A DNA stretch of 9,206 bases from assembly GCA_964572955.1 (NCBI GenBank), contig CAZNGY010000058.1, forward strand, positions 1 to 9,206, in the 5' to 3' direction. Each line of letters begins with the position of its first letter. Position 1 is the stretch's first letter. Source of the DNA: UBA3775 sp964572955 (GTDB lineage Bacteria > Bacillota > Clostridia > Lachnospirales > Lachnospiraceae). The notes beneath the pieces were generated by a model that did no database searches, was not told the origin of the DNA, and saw only the letters and a program-made list of their open reading frames with translations. The translations under genes were made by a program, and so were the position numbers. Shown piece after piece: positions 1 to 6,418 of this stretch.

Positions 1-1933
1 TATAATTTTCACGGATCAGTTTAATATCACTAAAATTCGCATTATCAATGGCCTGAAAAATCCTTTTTCTGGAAACTTCATCAAAATGAATGGTACTCGC
101 TCCCGGAATCACGCGACCGCCTTCTGTCACATAACGTCGAATATTGTCTTTGTTGTAACTTCTGTCTCCAGATAGTGCAATCGGAATCATGAAGTTGTTG
201 CGATAGTTTCCAATAAAATCAATCACAACCACATATTCCTTATCCTCTGCTTTACGCAGTCCACGGCCTAACTGCTGAATAAATATAATCGGAGATTCTG
301 TTGGACGAAGCATGATCACCTGGTTGATTTCCGGAACATCTACACCTTCTGAAAAAATATCTACAGAAATAATGTAATCCAATGCGTCCCCGTCTTCATC
401 TCCGGCCAGACGCTCAATGGCTGCCGCCCTGACACTTTCCGAATCACTTCCACTCAAAACCAACGTTCTCCAACCCTTTTCATTAAACTTCACCGATAAC
501 TCGCGTGCCTCATCGATTCGGCTGCAGAAAATCAAGCCTTTTACACGATCACCACTATATCCAAAAAATTCCGCCTGTTTCATAACATTATGTACACGCT
601 CATCGGAAGTTAAATATCGAAAATTCTCCACTTTTTCTTCTGACGTTTTCCCTGCATCTGCAATGATTTCCAGATCAGTAATGCCAAAATAATGGAATGG
701 ACACAGCAAATCTTCTTCCATTGCATTTTGCAGACGGATCTCATAAGCAATCTGGTGATTAAAAATCTCATAGATATTTCTGCCTTCCAGATTATCGTCA
801 CGCTTGTCCGGTGTTGCAGTCATGCCAAGCCAAAGATCTGGTGTAAAATAATCCATAATCTTCTTATAGCTGTCCGCAGAACTGTGGTGTGCCTCATCAA
901 TAATGATCAGGTCCCAATGGTCTTTTTCATATCTTTTCAAAGTATCTTCTTTGCTCAGTGTCTGAACCGTGGCAAATACAAAGTCAGCATCATAATCCTG
1001 GTACTTGCCAGTAACCATTCCCATGGAAGTTTTTCCATCAAAAACTTTTCGATAAGACTTCAAAGCCTGTTTCGCAATCTGGTTACGATGAACGAGAAAT
1101 AATACTCGCTTAAATTCCAACTCTCTTGCTGCAAATGCTGATGCATACGTCTTACCTGTACCGGTTGCAGAAATCAACAATGCCTTATCTTCACCGGCTT
1201 CATATATTTTCCTAAGATTATTGATAAATCCCACCTGCATAGAGTTTGGCTGCAAACGATATACTTCCAAAGACGGTACTTCCGCCTGTTTTGCAAGCGC
1301 CCTTTGCTTCTGAATGATTTTATTCTTTGTATAAATATTGGTGTAGTCATCAATGAATTGTTCAAATGTCAGAGACTGCTTCGCATTCCACAACTGTTCA
1401 AATTCTGCTACTACATTCTGTGTATATTCACCTTGCTCCGTAGAAACAATTTTCGTATTCCACTCCCGGTTTGTCGTAAGCGCACTGAGAGTCATATTGG
1501 AACTTCCCACAATAATTCGATACATTTCCTCTTTCTTGAAAATGTAACCTTTCGTATGGAATCCTTCATTTTCATTCTGAGTCACAAACATTTTCAGTTC
1601 GATATTTTTAAAATTTGCAAGAATCCGAAGTGCCTTCGGATCACTAAACGTCAGATAATCCGTCGTAAGAATTTTCCCAGGAATTCCTCGCTGTTCTAAT
1701 TCTCTTAATGTTTGGAGAAGTGGCGTAATTCCACCCATGGTAATAAAAGCCACACTGATGGTAAATTCTTCACATGACAAAAGTTCATCCTCAATGGATG
1801 ATATCACCTTGCGACCTTCTTTATAGTTATTTGACACAAACTGGGGCTTATACGCCAGGTTTGATGATGTATTATGATTTACAAAGGCTGTTTGAAGGCC
1901 CTGATTTAATTGAACAATTTTATCATGATTCAT
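1..1933 (-). CDS. PLD-like nuclease / superfamily 2 helicase (DUF3427-family architecture), C-terminus outside window
   Basis: An uninterrupted frame of 644 codons starts at ATG 1933 and leaves the window at base 1. Residues about 25-160 resemble the HKD (phospholipase D-like) nuclease fold: FHTKGYIF gives H126 and K128, and GSSN lies at 143-146. The usual HKD aspartate position holds Lys. A helicase core follows: Walker A TGTGKT near 256-261, DEAH box 346-349 (IIIDEAHHSS), GMTATP at 370-375, and arginine-finger motif QQLGRGLRK from 553. This order matches the PLD-helicase-DUF3427 family (COG3886 plus COG1061). Such proteins are usually over 900 residues, so the missing end probably carries DUF3427. 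The expected activity is ATP-driven DNA translocation coupled to phosphodiester cleavage or DNA binding, in the cytoplasm. A role in DNA repair or defence is inference. The upstream HTH partner is broken, but this frame is intact. The domain call is secure; the biological role is unknown. Confidence 0.88.
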   Translation of the reverse strand, partial: MNHDKIVQLNQGLQTAFVNHNTSSNLAYKPQFVSNNYKEGRKVISSIEDELLSCEEFTISVAFITMGGITPLLQTLRELEQRGIPGKILTTDYLTFSDPKALRILANFKNIELKMFVTQNENEGFHTKGYIFKKEEMYRIIVGSSNMTLSALTTNREWNTKIVSTEQGEYTQNVVAEFEQLWNAKQSLTFEQFIDDYTNIYTKNKIIQKQRALAKQAEVPSLEVYRLQPNSMQVGFINNLRKIYEAGEDKALLISATGTGKTYASAFAARELEFKRVLFLVHRNQIAKQALKSYRKVFDGKTSMGMVTGKYQDYDADFVFATVQTLSKEDTLKRYEKDHWDLIIIDEAHHSSADSYKKIMDYFTPDLWLGMTATPDKRDDNLEGRNIYEIFNHQIAYEIRLQNAMEEDLLCPFHYFGITDLEIIADAGKTSEEKVENFRYLTSDERVHNVMKQAEFFGYSGDRVKGLIFCSRIDEARELSVKFNEKGWRTLVLSGSDSESVRAAAIERLAGDEDGDALDYIISVDIFSEGVDVPEINQVIMLRPTESPIIFIQQLGRGLRKAEDKEYVVVIDFIGNYRNNFMIPIALSGDRSYNKDNIRRYVTEGGRVIPGASTIHFDEVSRKRIFQAIDNANFSDIKLIRENY

Positions 1934-1938
1934 TTTTT

Positions 1939-1944
1939 CACCTT
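1939..1944 (-). promoter_or_regulatory. Ribosome binding site of the helicase gene
   Basis: AAGGTG lies 5 bases before ATG 1933 on the minus strand and fixes the helicase start. A four-codon frame (MKLR, ATG at 1952, TGA at 1938-1940) overlaps this site and ends 4 bases before the start codon. This is probably accidental, though such overlaps can couple translation. Confidence 0.7.
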
Positions 1945-1954
1945 AATTTCATGA

Positions 1955-1981
1955 ATTTTATATATCTAATTCATCTTTCAA
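1955..1981 (-). promoter_or_regulatory. Weak candidate promoter for the helicase gene
   Basis: On the minus strand TTGAAA (1976-1981) and TAAAAT (1955-1960) are separated by 15 bases, shorter than the usual 16-18. The area is very AT-rich, so chance matches are likely. If it is not used, the helicase depends on read-through from the upstream operon, because no terminator is visible between 2115 and 1934. Confidence 0.22.
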
Positions 1982-1990
1982 ACTTTTCTC

Positions 1991-2112
1991 TTAAACAATC
2001 TCCACAATATCATCTAATTTGCAATCCAAAGTCTCACAGAACTTAACCAGCACCCAACCGTACATCTTCGTTGCTTACTGCTCTTAGCAATTGAAGCGGA
2101 GGACTCACCTGC
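1991..2112 (-). pseudogene. Frameshifted remnant of a small XRE-family helix-turn-helix regulator
   Basis: Read on the minus strand, three adjoining pieces in three frames spell the C-terminal half of a typical small (about 70 residue) clostridial XRE/Cro-type HTH protein. The first frame gives AGESSASIAKSSK (about 2112-2074), resembling the family's recognition-helix region. The next frame gives NEDVRL (to about 2055). The third gives VLVKFCETLDCKLDDIVEIV and a TAA stop at 1991-1993. The ending matches the family's usual LxKICxxLxCxxxDIVEI tail. An extra C after the first piece and an indel near 2055 account for the frame changes. The first half of the protein is absent, and the relic abuts the stop codon of the ybaK-like gene. 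Small HTH genes of this type often sit just before helicase genes, so it was probably the lost regulator of that gene. Sequencing error is possible, but two indels plus a missing N-terminus favour real decay. Confidence 0.72.
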
Positions 2113-2114
2113 CA

Positions 2115-2660
2115 TTAACCTTCCCCAACCAGTTCAACCACTATTTTTTCATGTTTAACCGCTTTAAGGAAAACATCCATTATATCTGCCGTTTTTATTT
2201 TCATACTTGAAGTACATACACACGGATGACAGCCGATATACTCCCCTTTTAAAATATCGCTGTCCACAACAAGTTGTACTTTGTTTCCAATATCATTCAT
2301 AAGTCCCATTACACTTACGGCTCCGGGATAAATATCCAGATATTTTACCATATCGTCTTCAGATGCAAATGAAAGTCTTGAACAACCCAGCTGTGATGTT
2401 ATTTCCTTTGTCTTAAAAGGTTTATCCCCCGGCATCATTAAAAGGTAAAATTCGGTTTTCTGCCTGTTGCATAAAAATAAATTTTTGCATATTGTCGCAT
2501 CCAGAACCTTATCAATCTCATAGCATGCCTCCATTGTATCGGCTCTTCCATGATCCGTTCTAAAATACTTTATTCTAAGTTTATCCAGTAAATCATAAAC
2601 TCTGATTTCACGTTCTTCACGTCCCTCATTTGTGAGCGGTCTTCCTTCATGTATCTCCAT
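2115..2660 (-). CDS. YbaK/ProX (PrdX-like) aminoacyl-tRNA editing domain protein
   Basis: This 181-residue protein consists of a single YbaK/EbsC-type domain, as in the freestanding Ala-tRNA(Pro) deacylases (ProXp-ala, PrdX). These hydrolyse wrongly charged aminoacyl-tRNA in the cytoplasm. Visible family signatures are CKNLFL with K59 and N60 (the catalytic Lys-Asn pair of ProXp-ala), the substrate-loop stretch GAVSVMGL at 113-120, and the His-Pro motif H145-P146. In relatives that motif normally continues as HPCxN; here the Asn position is Cys149 (HPCVCTSS). ATG 2660 is preferred over an upstream TTG at 2699 because it has a good ribosome binding site. The gene follows the NhaC gene by 48 bases and is probably the third member of that operon. 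The fold is clear. The substrate could be Ala-, Cys- or Ser-tRNA and is not determined. Confidence 0.88.
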   Translation of the reverse strand: MEIHEGRPLTNEGREEREIRVYDLLDKLRIKYFRTDHGRADTMEACYEIDKVLDATICKNLFLCNRQKTEFYLLMMPGDKPFKTKEITSQLGCSRLSFASEDDMVKYLDIYPGAVSVMGLMNDIGNKVQLVVDSDILKGEYIGCHPCVCTSSMKIKTADIMDVFLKAVKHEKIVVELVGEG

Positions 2661-2666
2661 TTTTAT

Positions 2667-2672
2667 TCCTCT
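2667..2672 (-). promoter_or_regulatory. Ribosome binding site deciding the ybaK-like start
   Basis: AGAGGA lies 6 bases before ATG 2660. The longer in-frame alternative starting with TTG at 2699 has no comparable site, so its 13 extra residues were left out. Confidence 0.7.
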
Positions 2673-2708
2673 TTCATTTGTTTTTGTCCGTCTGGTCAAA
2701 TCGTGTTT

Positions 2709-4016
2709 TTACTCTCTATCCGGGAAAAGCAGAATAAAAACAAGAGAGCTTATCAGAAGCATATACGGATACCATAAATTCGGCATAATTTCAAAGGCAG
2801 TCACCGTACATCCCATTTCCGCACATACCGACACTGCAACAAGCATCTGTGCCCCATACGGAATCACACCCTGAAAAACACATGAAAAGGTATCAAGAAT
2901 TGATGCCGCTTTTCTCGGCTTTATTCCATAACATTCCGACATATCTTTTGCAATGGGATTTGCCATTACTATCGCCACCGTATTATTCGCCGTTGCTATG
3001 TCCATAGAACCTACAAGCAGGCCCATTCCGAGCATTCCGCCTCTTTTTCCCTTAAATGTTCTCTTAATTATTCCAAGCAGGGCATCAAACCCGCCGTATG
3101 AACTGATAAGCGCACATATAGCGGAAACCAGTATTGCCACCATTGAGGTTTCAAACATTCCCGATACACCGCTTCCCATGTTCTCCAGAATCTGTATGCC
3201 TGACACTGCACCCGTTGTAAGGATTATTATGCCTCCGATTACAATTCCTGCAAGCAGAACAAGAAAAACATTTAATCCTATTATTCCTCCGATAAGAACA
3301 ACAACATAAGGAGTAATCTGTATCAGATTATACTCCGGAAGTTTCATATTTTCCGCTTCAACACCTGACGAACGAACTGCCAATATAATTAAAGTAACAA
3401 TCGCCGCCGGAAGTGCAATCCCAAAATTCGATTTAAACTTATCCTGCATCGCACATCCCTGACCGTTACATGCAGCTATGGTTGTATCTGATATAAACGA
3501 AAGGTTGTCTCCAAACATGGCTCCTCCCATTACCGCTCCTATACATAACGGTACACCGAAACCTGAGCTGTTTGCAACAACTGCCGCTATCGGAGCAATT
3601 AAGGTTATCGTTCCTACCGAAGTTCCCATGGCAAGTGATACAAAAGCACTTACAACAAATAATACCGGTACTGCAAATTTTGCCGGAATAACCGAAAGAA
3701 GAAAATATGCCACACTTTCCGCACTGCCTCTTCCTACAACTCCTACAAATACGCCTGCCGCCATGAAGATAAGTACCATTGTGATTATGTTTTTATCACC
3801 CATGCCTTTTGCCATAATATCGAGTTTCTCATCAAATGAGACCTTTGGATTTTGCAGACAGGCAACTATAAGTGCTATAAGAAAAATAACTACAATAGGG
3901 ATTTTGTAAAATCCCATTTCTATTTTTAAAACATACTCAAGAAGAATTCCGAGTCCCAAATATAAAACCAAAAACACTCCTATCGGAAGAAGTGCTTTAT
4001 AATTACTCTTTCGCAT
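2709..4016 (-). CDS. NhaC-family Na+/H+ (or Na+/organic acid) antiporter
   Basis: This 435-residue integral membrane protein has roughly 11-12 hydrophobic segments across its length. Family signatures of NhaC-type antiporters (COG1757) are visible: MGTSVGTITLIAPIA at about 130-144, GDNLSFISDTT at 169-179 (the family's GDxxSPxSDTT motif), ATANNTVAIV at 341-350 and GVIPYGAQ at 383-390. The family exchanges sodium against protons. Some members couple this to organic acids (MleN: malate/lactate), and the sequence alone cannot tell these apart. ATG 4016 is chosen because AGAGGAG lies 4 bases ahead of it. The longer frame to 4088 would begin with TTG and add a Cys-rich stretch with no ribosome binding site. 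The gene lies 88 bases after a ketopantoate-reductase-like gene with no terminator, so the two are probably co-transcribed. Confidence 0.88.
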   Translation of the reverse strand: MRKSNYKALLPIGVFLVLYLGLGILLEYVLKIEMGFYKIPIVVIFLIALIVACLQNPKVSFDEKLDIMAKGMGDKNIITMVLIFMAAGVFVGVVGRGSAESVAYFLLSVIPAKFAVPVLFVVSAFVSLAMGTSVGTITLIAPIAAVVANSSGFGVPLCIGAVMGGAMFGDNLSFISDTTIAACNGQGCAMQDKFKSNFGIALPAAIVTLIILAVRSSGVEAENMKLPEYNLIQITPYVVVLIGGIIGLNVFLVLLAGIVIGGIIILTTGAVSGIQILENMGSGVSGMFETSMVAILVSAICALISSYGGFDALLGIIKRTFKGKRGGMLGMGLLVGSMDIATANNTVAIVMANPIAKDMSECYGIKPRKAASILDTFSCVFQGVIPYGAQMLVAVSVCAEMGCTVTAFEIMPNLWYPYMLLISSLVFILLFPDRE

Positions 4017-4020
4017 ATTG

Positions 4021-4027
4021 CTCCTCT
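4021..4027 (-). promoter_or_regulatory. Ribosome binding site deciding the nhaC-like start
   Basis: AGAGGAG lies 4 bases before ATG 4016 on the minus strand. It rules in favour of the 435-residue product over the longer frames that start at TTG 4088 or at the in-frame ATGs between. Confidence 0.72.
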
Positions 4028-4104
4028 TTTCCATACAGAATTTTACACATTTCCCCATACAGTACGGCACTCCGCACAGCTGAAACAATGAGCCTGTATA
4101 TTTA

Positions 4105-5064
4105 TTATTTCGACCACACTATACGATCATTATCTCCGTCATAGTCAAAATATCCGTCATTCTTTTCTTCAATTGCCTTAATCATGTGGTGAACGAATTC
4201 ATTATAAGGTGTAGGAATTCCTAGTTCTCTTCCCATTTTAACGATTACACCTGAAAACATATCTGTTTCAGTATGTCTTCCGGCATCCAAATCCTGAAGC
4301 GTTGAATACCTTGACGAAGCGTTGGCAAACGTCCCGTTTCCAAGTGCCTTATCCATTCCGGCAATGTCAATTCCTTTTGCCGCCGCTACCATCTCCACTT
4401 CCTGCTTCATTTTTTCACTGATGAAAGCCATATGAGTACTGTCGCTGTAGCATCCGATACCTGCACCTAAGATTGCCTGCGGAAGATTATTGCATATATT
4501 CAGACGAAATTTACTCCACATTTCTTCTTTTATACATTCCGTATATTTGTAATGAATGTGTGATTTTTCAAAAAGTGCTGTTACTGCCAGAACCCTTTCA
4601 CTCTTAAAAGGTTCTGAATATTCTCCAAATATAATACCGATCGTATTTTCAGGATTAAACCTGTATCCATTGCCTTTTTTCTGTGATGCAACTTTTATAA
4701 GAGACGGCAGCACATGTTTGCTTCCGATTTCACCGGCAATAATTTCCTCACTGTCAACTCCGTTTAACAGACTCATCACCACAGTATTTTCTCCAACTGC
4801 CGATTTAATGTCCGGAAGAGCCTGTCTGAGTGCACCATACTTAACCGCTACAATCAGTAGATCAACGTCCTCCGCTTCCTTTGCCGTCATAACCTCCGGA
4901 TAAAACACTTCATCATTTATCAGGCATCCGTCACGTCTGATTCTTTCAGCTCTTTCACCGTCTGCAATTACACTGAGTTTAATTCCGTCCGTTCCCCAAA
5001 GCGACCATATCACATACGAGCCAACTGCCCCTGCTCCCAGAACCGCTACTTTTTTTATATCCAT
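4105..5064 (-). CDS. Ketopantoate reductase-family (ApbA/PanE-like) NAD(P)H-dependent oxidoreductase
   Basis: This 319-residue protein has the two-domain layout of 2-dehydropantoate 2-reductase. An N-terminal Rossmann fold carries the dinucleotide loop GAGAVG at 10-15, then VAVK at 72-75 and LLNGV at 99-103. The C-terminal helical domain has WSKF with the likely catalytic Lys185, Asn189 and Asn193, and the family signature LQDLDAGRHTETD with Glu266. The family reduces 2-oxo acids to 2-hydroxy acids, classically ketopantoate to pantoate in coenzyme A synthesis. Many bacteria carry paralogues of unknown substrate. No other pantothenate gene is nearby, and the downstream neighbour is an antiporter, so a role on another 2-oxo/2-hydroxy acid is possible. 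The symbol panE is therefore withheld. The start ATG 5064 has AAGGAGG at 5076-5082 with an 11-base spacer. That is long, but no better in-frame start exists. Confidence 0.9.
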   Translation of the reverse strand: MDIKKVAVLGAGAVGSYVIWSLWGTDGIKLSVIADGERAERIRRDGCLINDEVFYPEVMTAKEAEDVDLLIVAVKYGALRQALPDIKSAVGENTVVMSLLNGVDSEEIIAGEIGSKHVLPSLIKVASQKKGNGYRFNPENTIGIIFGEYSEPFKSERVLAVTALFEKSHIHYKYTECIKEEMWSKFRLNICNNLPQAILGAGIGCYSDSTHMAFISEKMKQEVEMVAAAKGIDIAGMDKALGNGTFANASSRYSTLQDLDAGRHTETDMFSGVIVKMGRELGIPTPYNEFVHHMIKAIEEKNDGYFDYDGDNDRIVWSK

Positions 5065-5103
5065 ACCAATTCGTGCCTCCTTCTAAAAGTTTAAAGCAGA
5101 GAA

Positions 5104-5132
5104 ATTATAGCACACTACAGACTATTTGTCCT
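5104..5132 (-). promoter_or_regulatory. Extended -10 promoter of the dehydrogenase-antiporter-editing operon
   Basis: On the minus strand TGC-TATAAT (consensus -10 at 5104-5109 with the extended TGN element before it) lies 17 bases downstream of AGGACA (5127-5132), a weak -35. Transcription would start near 5097, leaving a leader of about 33 bases with the ribosome binding site. The -35 and the spacer overlap the last codons and stop of the upstream yitT-like gene. The dehydrogenase operon can therefore be expressed on its own. Confidence 0.6.
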
Positions 5133-5984
5133 GCAATCTGCGAATCCTTCCCCATATACTTCCTGAGAATCACATACTATGACAAACGCATCCGGATCAA
5201 CCTCTACAACCGCTTTTTTCAAAAAAGCTATTCTGCTTGGTTTAAAAGCACATATCAGCACCTGTCTTTCCTCATTGCTGAATCCGCCCTTGCCCTTAAT
5301 TTCAGTAATTCCCAAATCCATTTCTATCAGGGTTTCCGAAAGTTCATCACCTTTACTGCTTACGATACATGCCACCTTTGATGTCTTTCTGCCGTATATT
5401 ACAGAATCAATCGCTGTCGTAATAACATACATGGCTATCACGGCATACATTGCATCTTCAAGCGATTTAAATACGAAAGCATAAATTCCGATTACAATAA
5501 AATCTATAATCAGACAAAGTTTTCCTATTGACATGTGCTTGAATTTATGTTTTAAAAGCGTTGCCGCCAGTTCCGTTCCTCCTGTTGTTGCTCCTACCCA
5601 AAGCTGCAGTCCGAATCCCACTCCGATCATAGCTCCCCCAAGAATACAAACCAGAAGCTGGTCATTCATGGGTTCAAAATTTACAAAGCCTGGAATAACA
5701 TCAATCGCAATTGAACTCGTAATCATCGCAAATCCGGAAGAAAACAAAAGCTTAACTCCCCGGAGCCGCATACCGACTGCAAAAAGCGGAATATTTAATA
5801 CCATTACTATAATACCAATCGGAAGTATCGGAATAAAATGATTTATTATCTGTGCAATTCCAGTAAAACCTCCCATTACAATATTGTTTGGCACAAAAAG
5901 CCAGTCAAATGCTGCTGCATAGATAATACTGCCAAAAAGAATAACTGCATATTCCTTCAGCAATCTCAGCAATTTATGTTTCAT
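5115..5984 (-). CDS. YitT family membrane protein with C-terminal DUF2179 domain
   Basis: This 289-residue protein has the standard YitT layout. Residues about 10-200 hold five or six membrane segments, with the family stretches FVPNNIVMGGFTGIAQI (30-46) and GFGLQLWVGATTGGTELAA (123-141). A cytoplasmic DUF2179 domain follows at about 215-280, including GKGGFSNEERQVLICAF, a DPDAFVIVCD strand and the closing EVYGEGF. The length is normal for the family. The molecular function is unknown; YitT proteins are widespread in Bacillota and often present in several copies. ATG 5984 is preceded by TGAGGT (5991-5996) with a 6-base spacer. The gene is the first of the minus-strand run after a divergent spacer. 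No terminator separates it from the dehydrogenase gene, so read-through is possible besides that gene's own promoter. Confidence 0.9.
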   Translation of the reverse strand: MKHKLLRLLKEYAVILFGSIIYAAAFDWLFVPNNIVMGGFTGIAQIINHFIPILPIGIIVMVLNIPLFAVGMRLRGVKLLFSSGFAMITSSIAIDVIPGFVNFEPMNDQLLVCILGGAMIGVGFGLQLWVGATTGGTELAATLLKHKFKHMSIGKLCLIIDFIVIGIYAFVFKSLEDAMYAVIAMYVITTAIDSVIYGRKTSKVACIVSSKGDELSETLIEMDLGITEIKGKGGFSNEERQVLICAFKPSRIAFLKKAVVEVDPDAFVIVCDSQEVYGEGFADCRTNSL

Positions 5985-6092
5985 ATACGAACCTCATTTC
6001 CCATTTATTTTCGCCTTTCACAAATCACGTTTTTACTATTATGTTCGGAAGCAAAACTGATATTCTAAATCCACATTCCTTACCGGATTCTG

Positions 6093-6101
6093 ATCATAGC
6101 A
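6093..6101 (-). promoter_or_regulatory. Candidate extended -10 element for the yitT-like gene
   Basis: On the minus strand TGC-TATGAT reads as an extended -10 about 108 bases before the yitT-like start. No good -35 stands 16-18 bases upstream, so this is only a suggestion. Confidence 0.25.
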
Positions 6102-6278
6102 ACGGCTTTTCATACTTCCTGCTTACACAAAAACTTTTCGTATATTTACCCATCACCTTAAAAAGAACCATAATTAGTACTGTATGATTTTAACATTGTG
6201 CTTACTAAAAGACAACCTTAATAAAATATCCTGCAGCACGTTCACCTAAAACACATATTCATATTGTTTAATAAACTT

Positions 6279-6287
6279 TGCTATAAA
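6279..6287 (+). promoter_or_regulatory. Candidate extended -10 element for the GH26 gene
   Basis: TGC-TATAAA on the plus strand would give a leader of about 125 bases before ATG 6419. The -35 position is poor. A nearer alternative, TGGACA (6352-6357) followed 17 bases later by TAGAAA, is equally weak. Confidence 0.25.
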
Positions 6288-6418
6288 CCCAATAATTTCT
6301 GACGTATTTTATTTACAATTCAAACTAACCTAAAAATTTAAAAAAATCAAATGGACAGTGATGCAAAAATATGATAGAAAGATAAGGATAGATATTTTTA
6401 CTTGAAAGGACTTTACCG

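Larger units (their letters stand above)
5985..6418. other. Divergent intergenic region between yitT-like and mannanase genes
   Basis: This stretch of 434 bases is AT-rich and holds no convincing gene. It must carry the promoters of both flanking genes. It contains one 24-codon minus-strand frame (6039-6113) judged unlikely to be a gene. No clear riboswitch, long inverted repeat or terminator was found by eye. The GH26 ribosome binding site AAAGGA (6405-6410) lies at the right end. Confidence 0.6.

Noticed and set aside
417..692. Plus-strand 91-codon frame opposite the helicase gene
   Set aside because: It is antisense to the helicase region between the DEAH box and the arginine-finger motif, with no resemblance to any family.
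692..1102. Plus-strand 136-codon frame opposite the helicase gene
   Set aside because: The minus strand encodes a full set of helicase motifs through this stretch, so the plus-strand frame is a shadow.
2014..2115. 33-codon minus-strand frame starting ATG at 2115
   Set aside because: Only its first 13 or so residues resemble the HTH family; the rest is an out-of-frame reading of the relic. It is treated as part of the pseudogene.
2953..3909. Plus-strand open frames opposite the antiporter gene (118 and 143 codons)
   Set aside because: They are Ile/Thr/Pro-rich mirror images of the membrane protein codons, with no ribosome binding sites or family resemblance.
4017..4088. Cys-rich 24-residue N-terminal extension of the antiporter frame (four Cys)
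   Set aside because: It would start with TTG and no ribosome binding site, while AGAGGAG stands right before ATG 4016. The extension is hydrophilic and not typical of NhaC proteins.
6039..6113. 24-codon minus-strand frame (MKSRCYDQNPVR...) in the divergent spacer
   Set aside because: It has only a short GGA ribosome-binding remnant 3-4 bases from ATG and no recognisable similarity. It probably lies in the leader of the yitT-like gene by chance.
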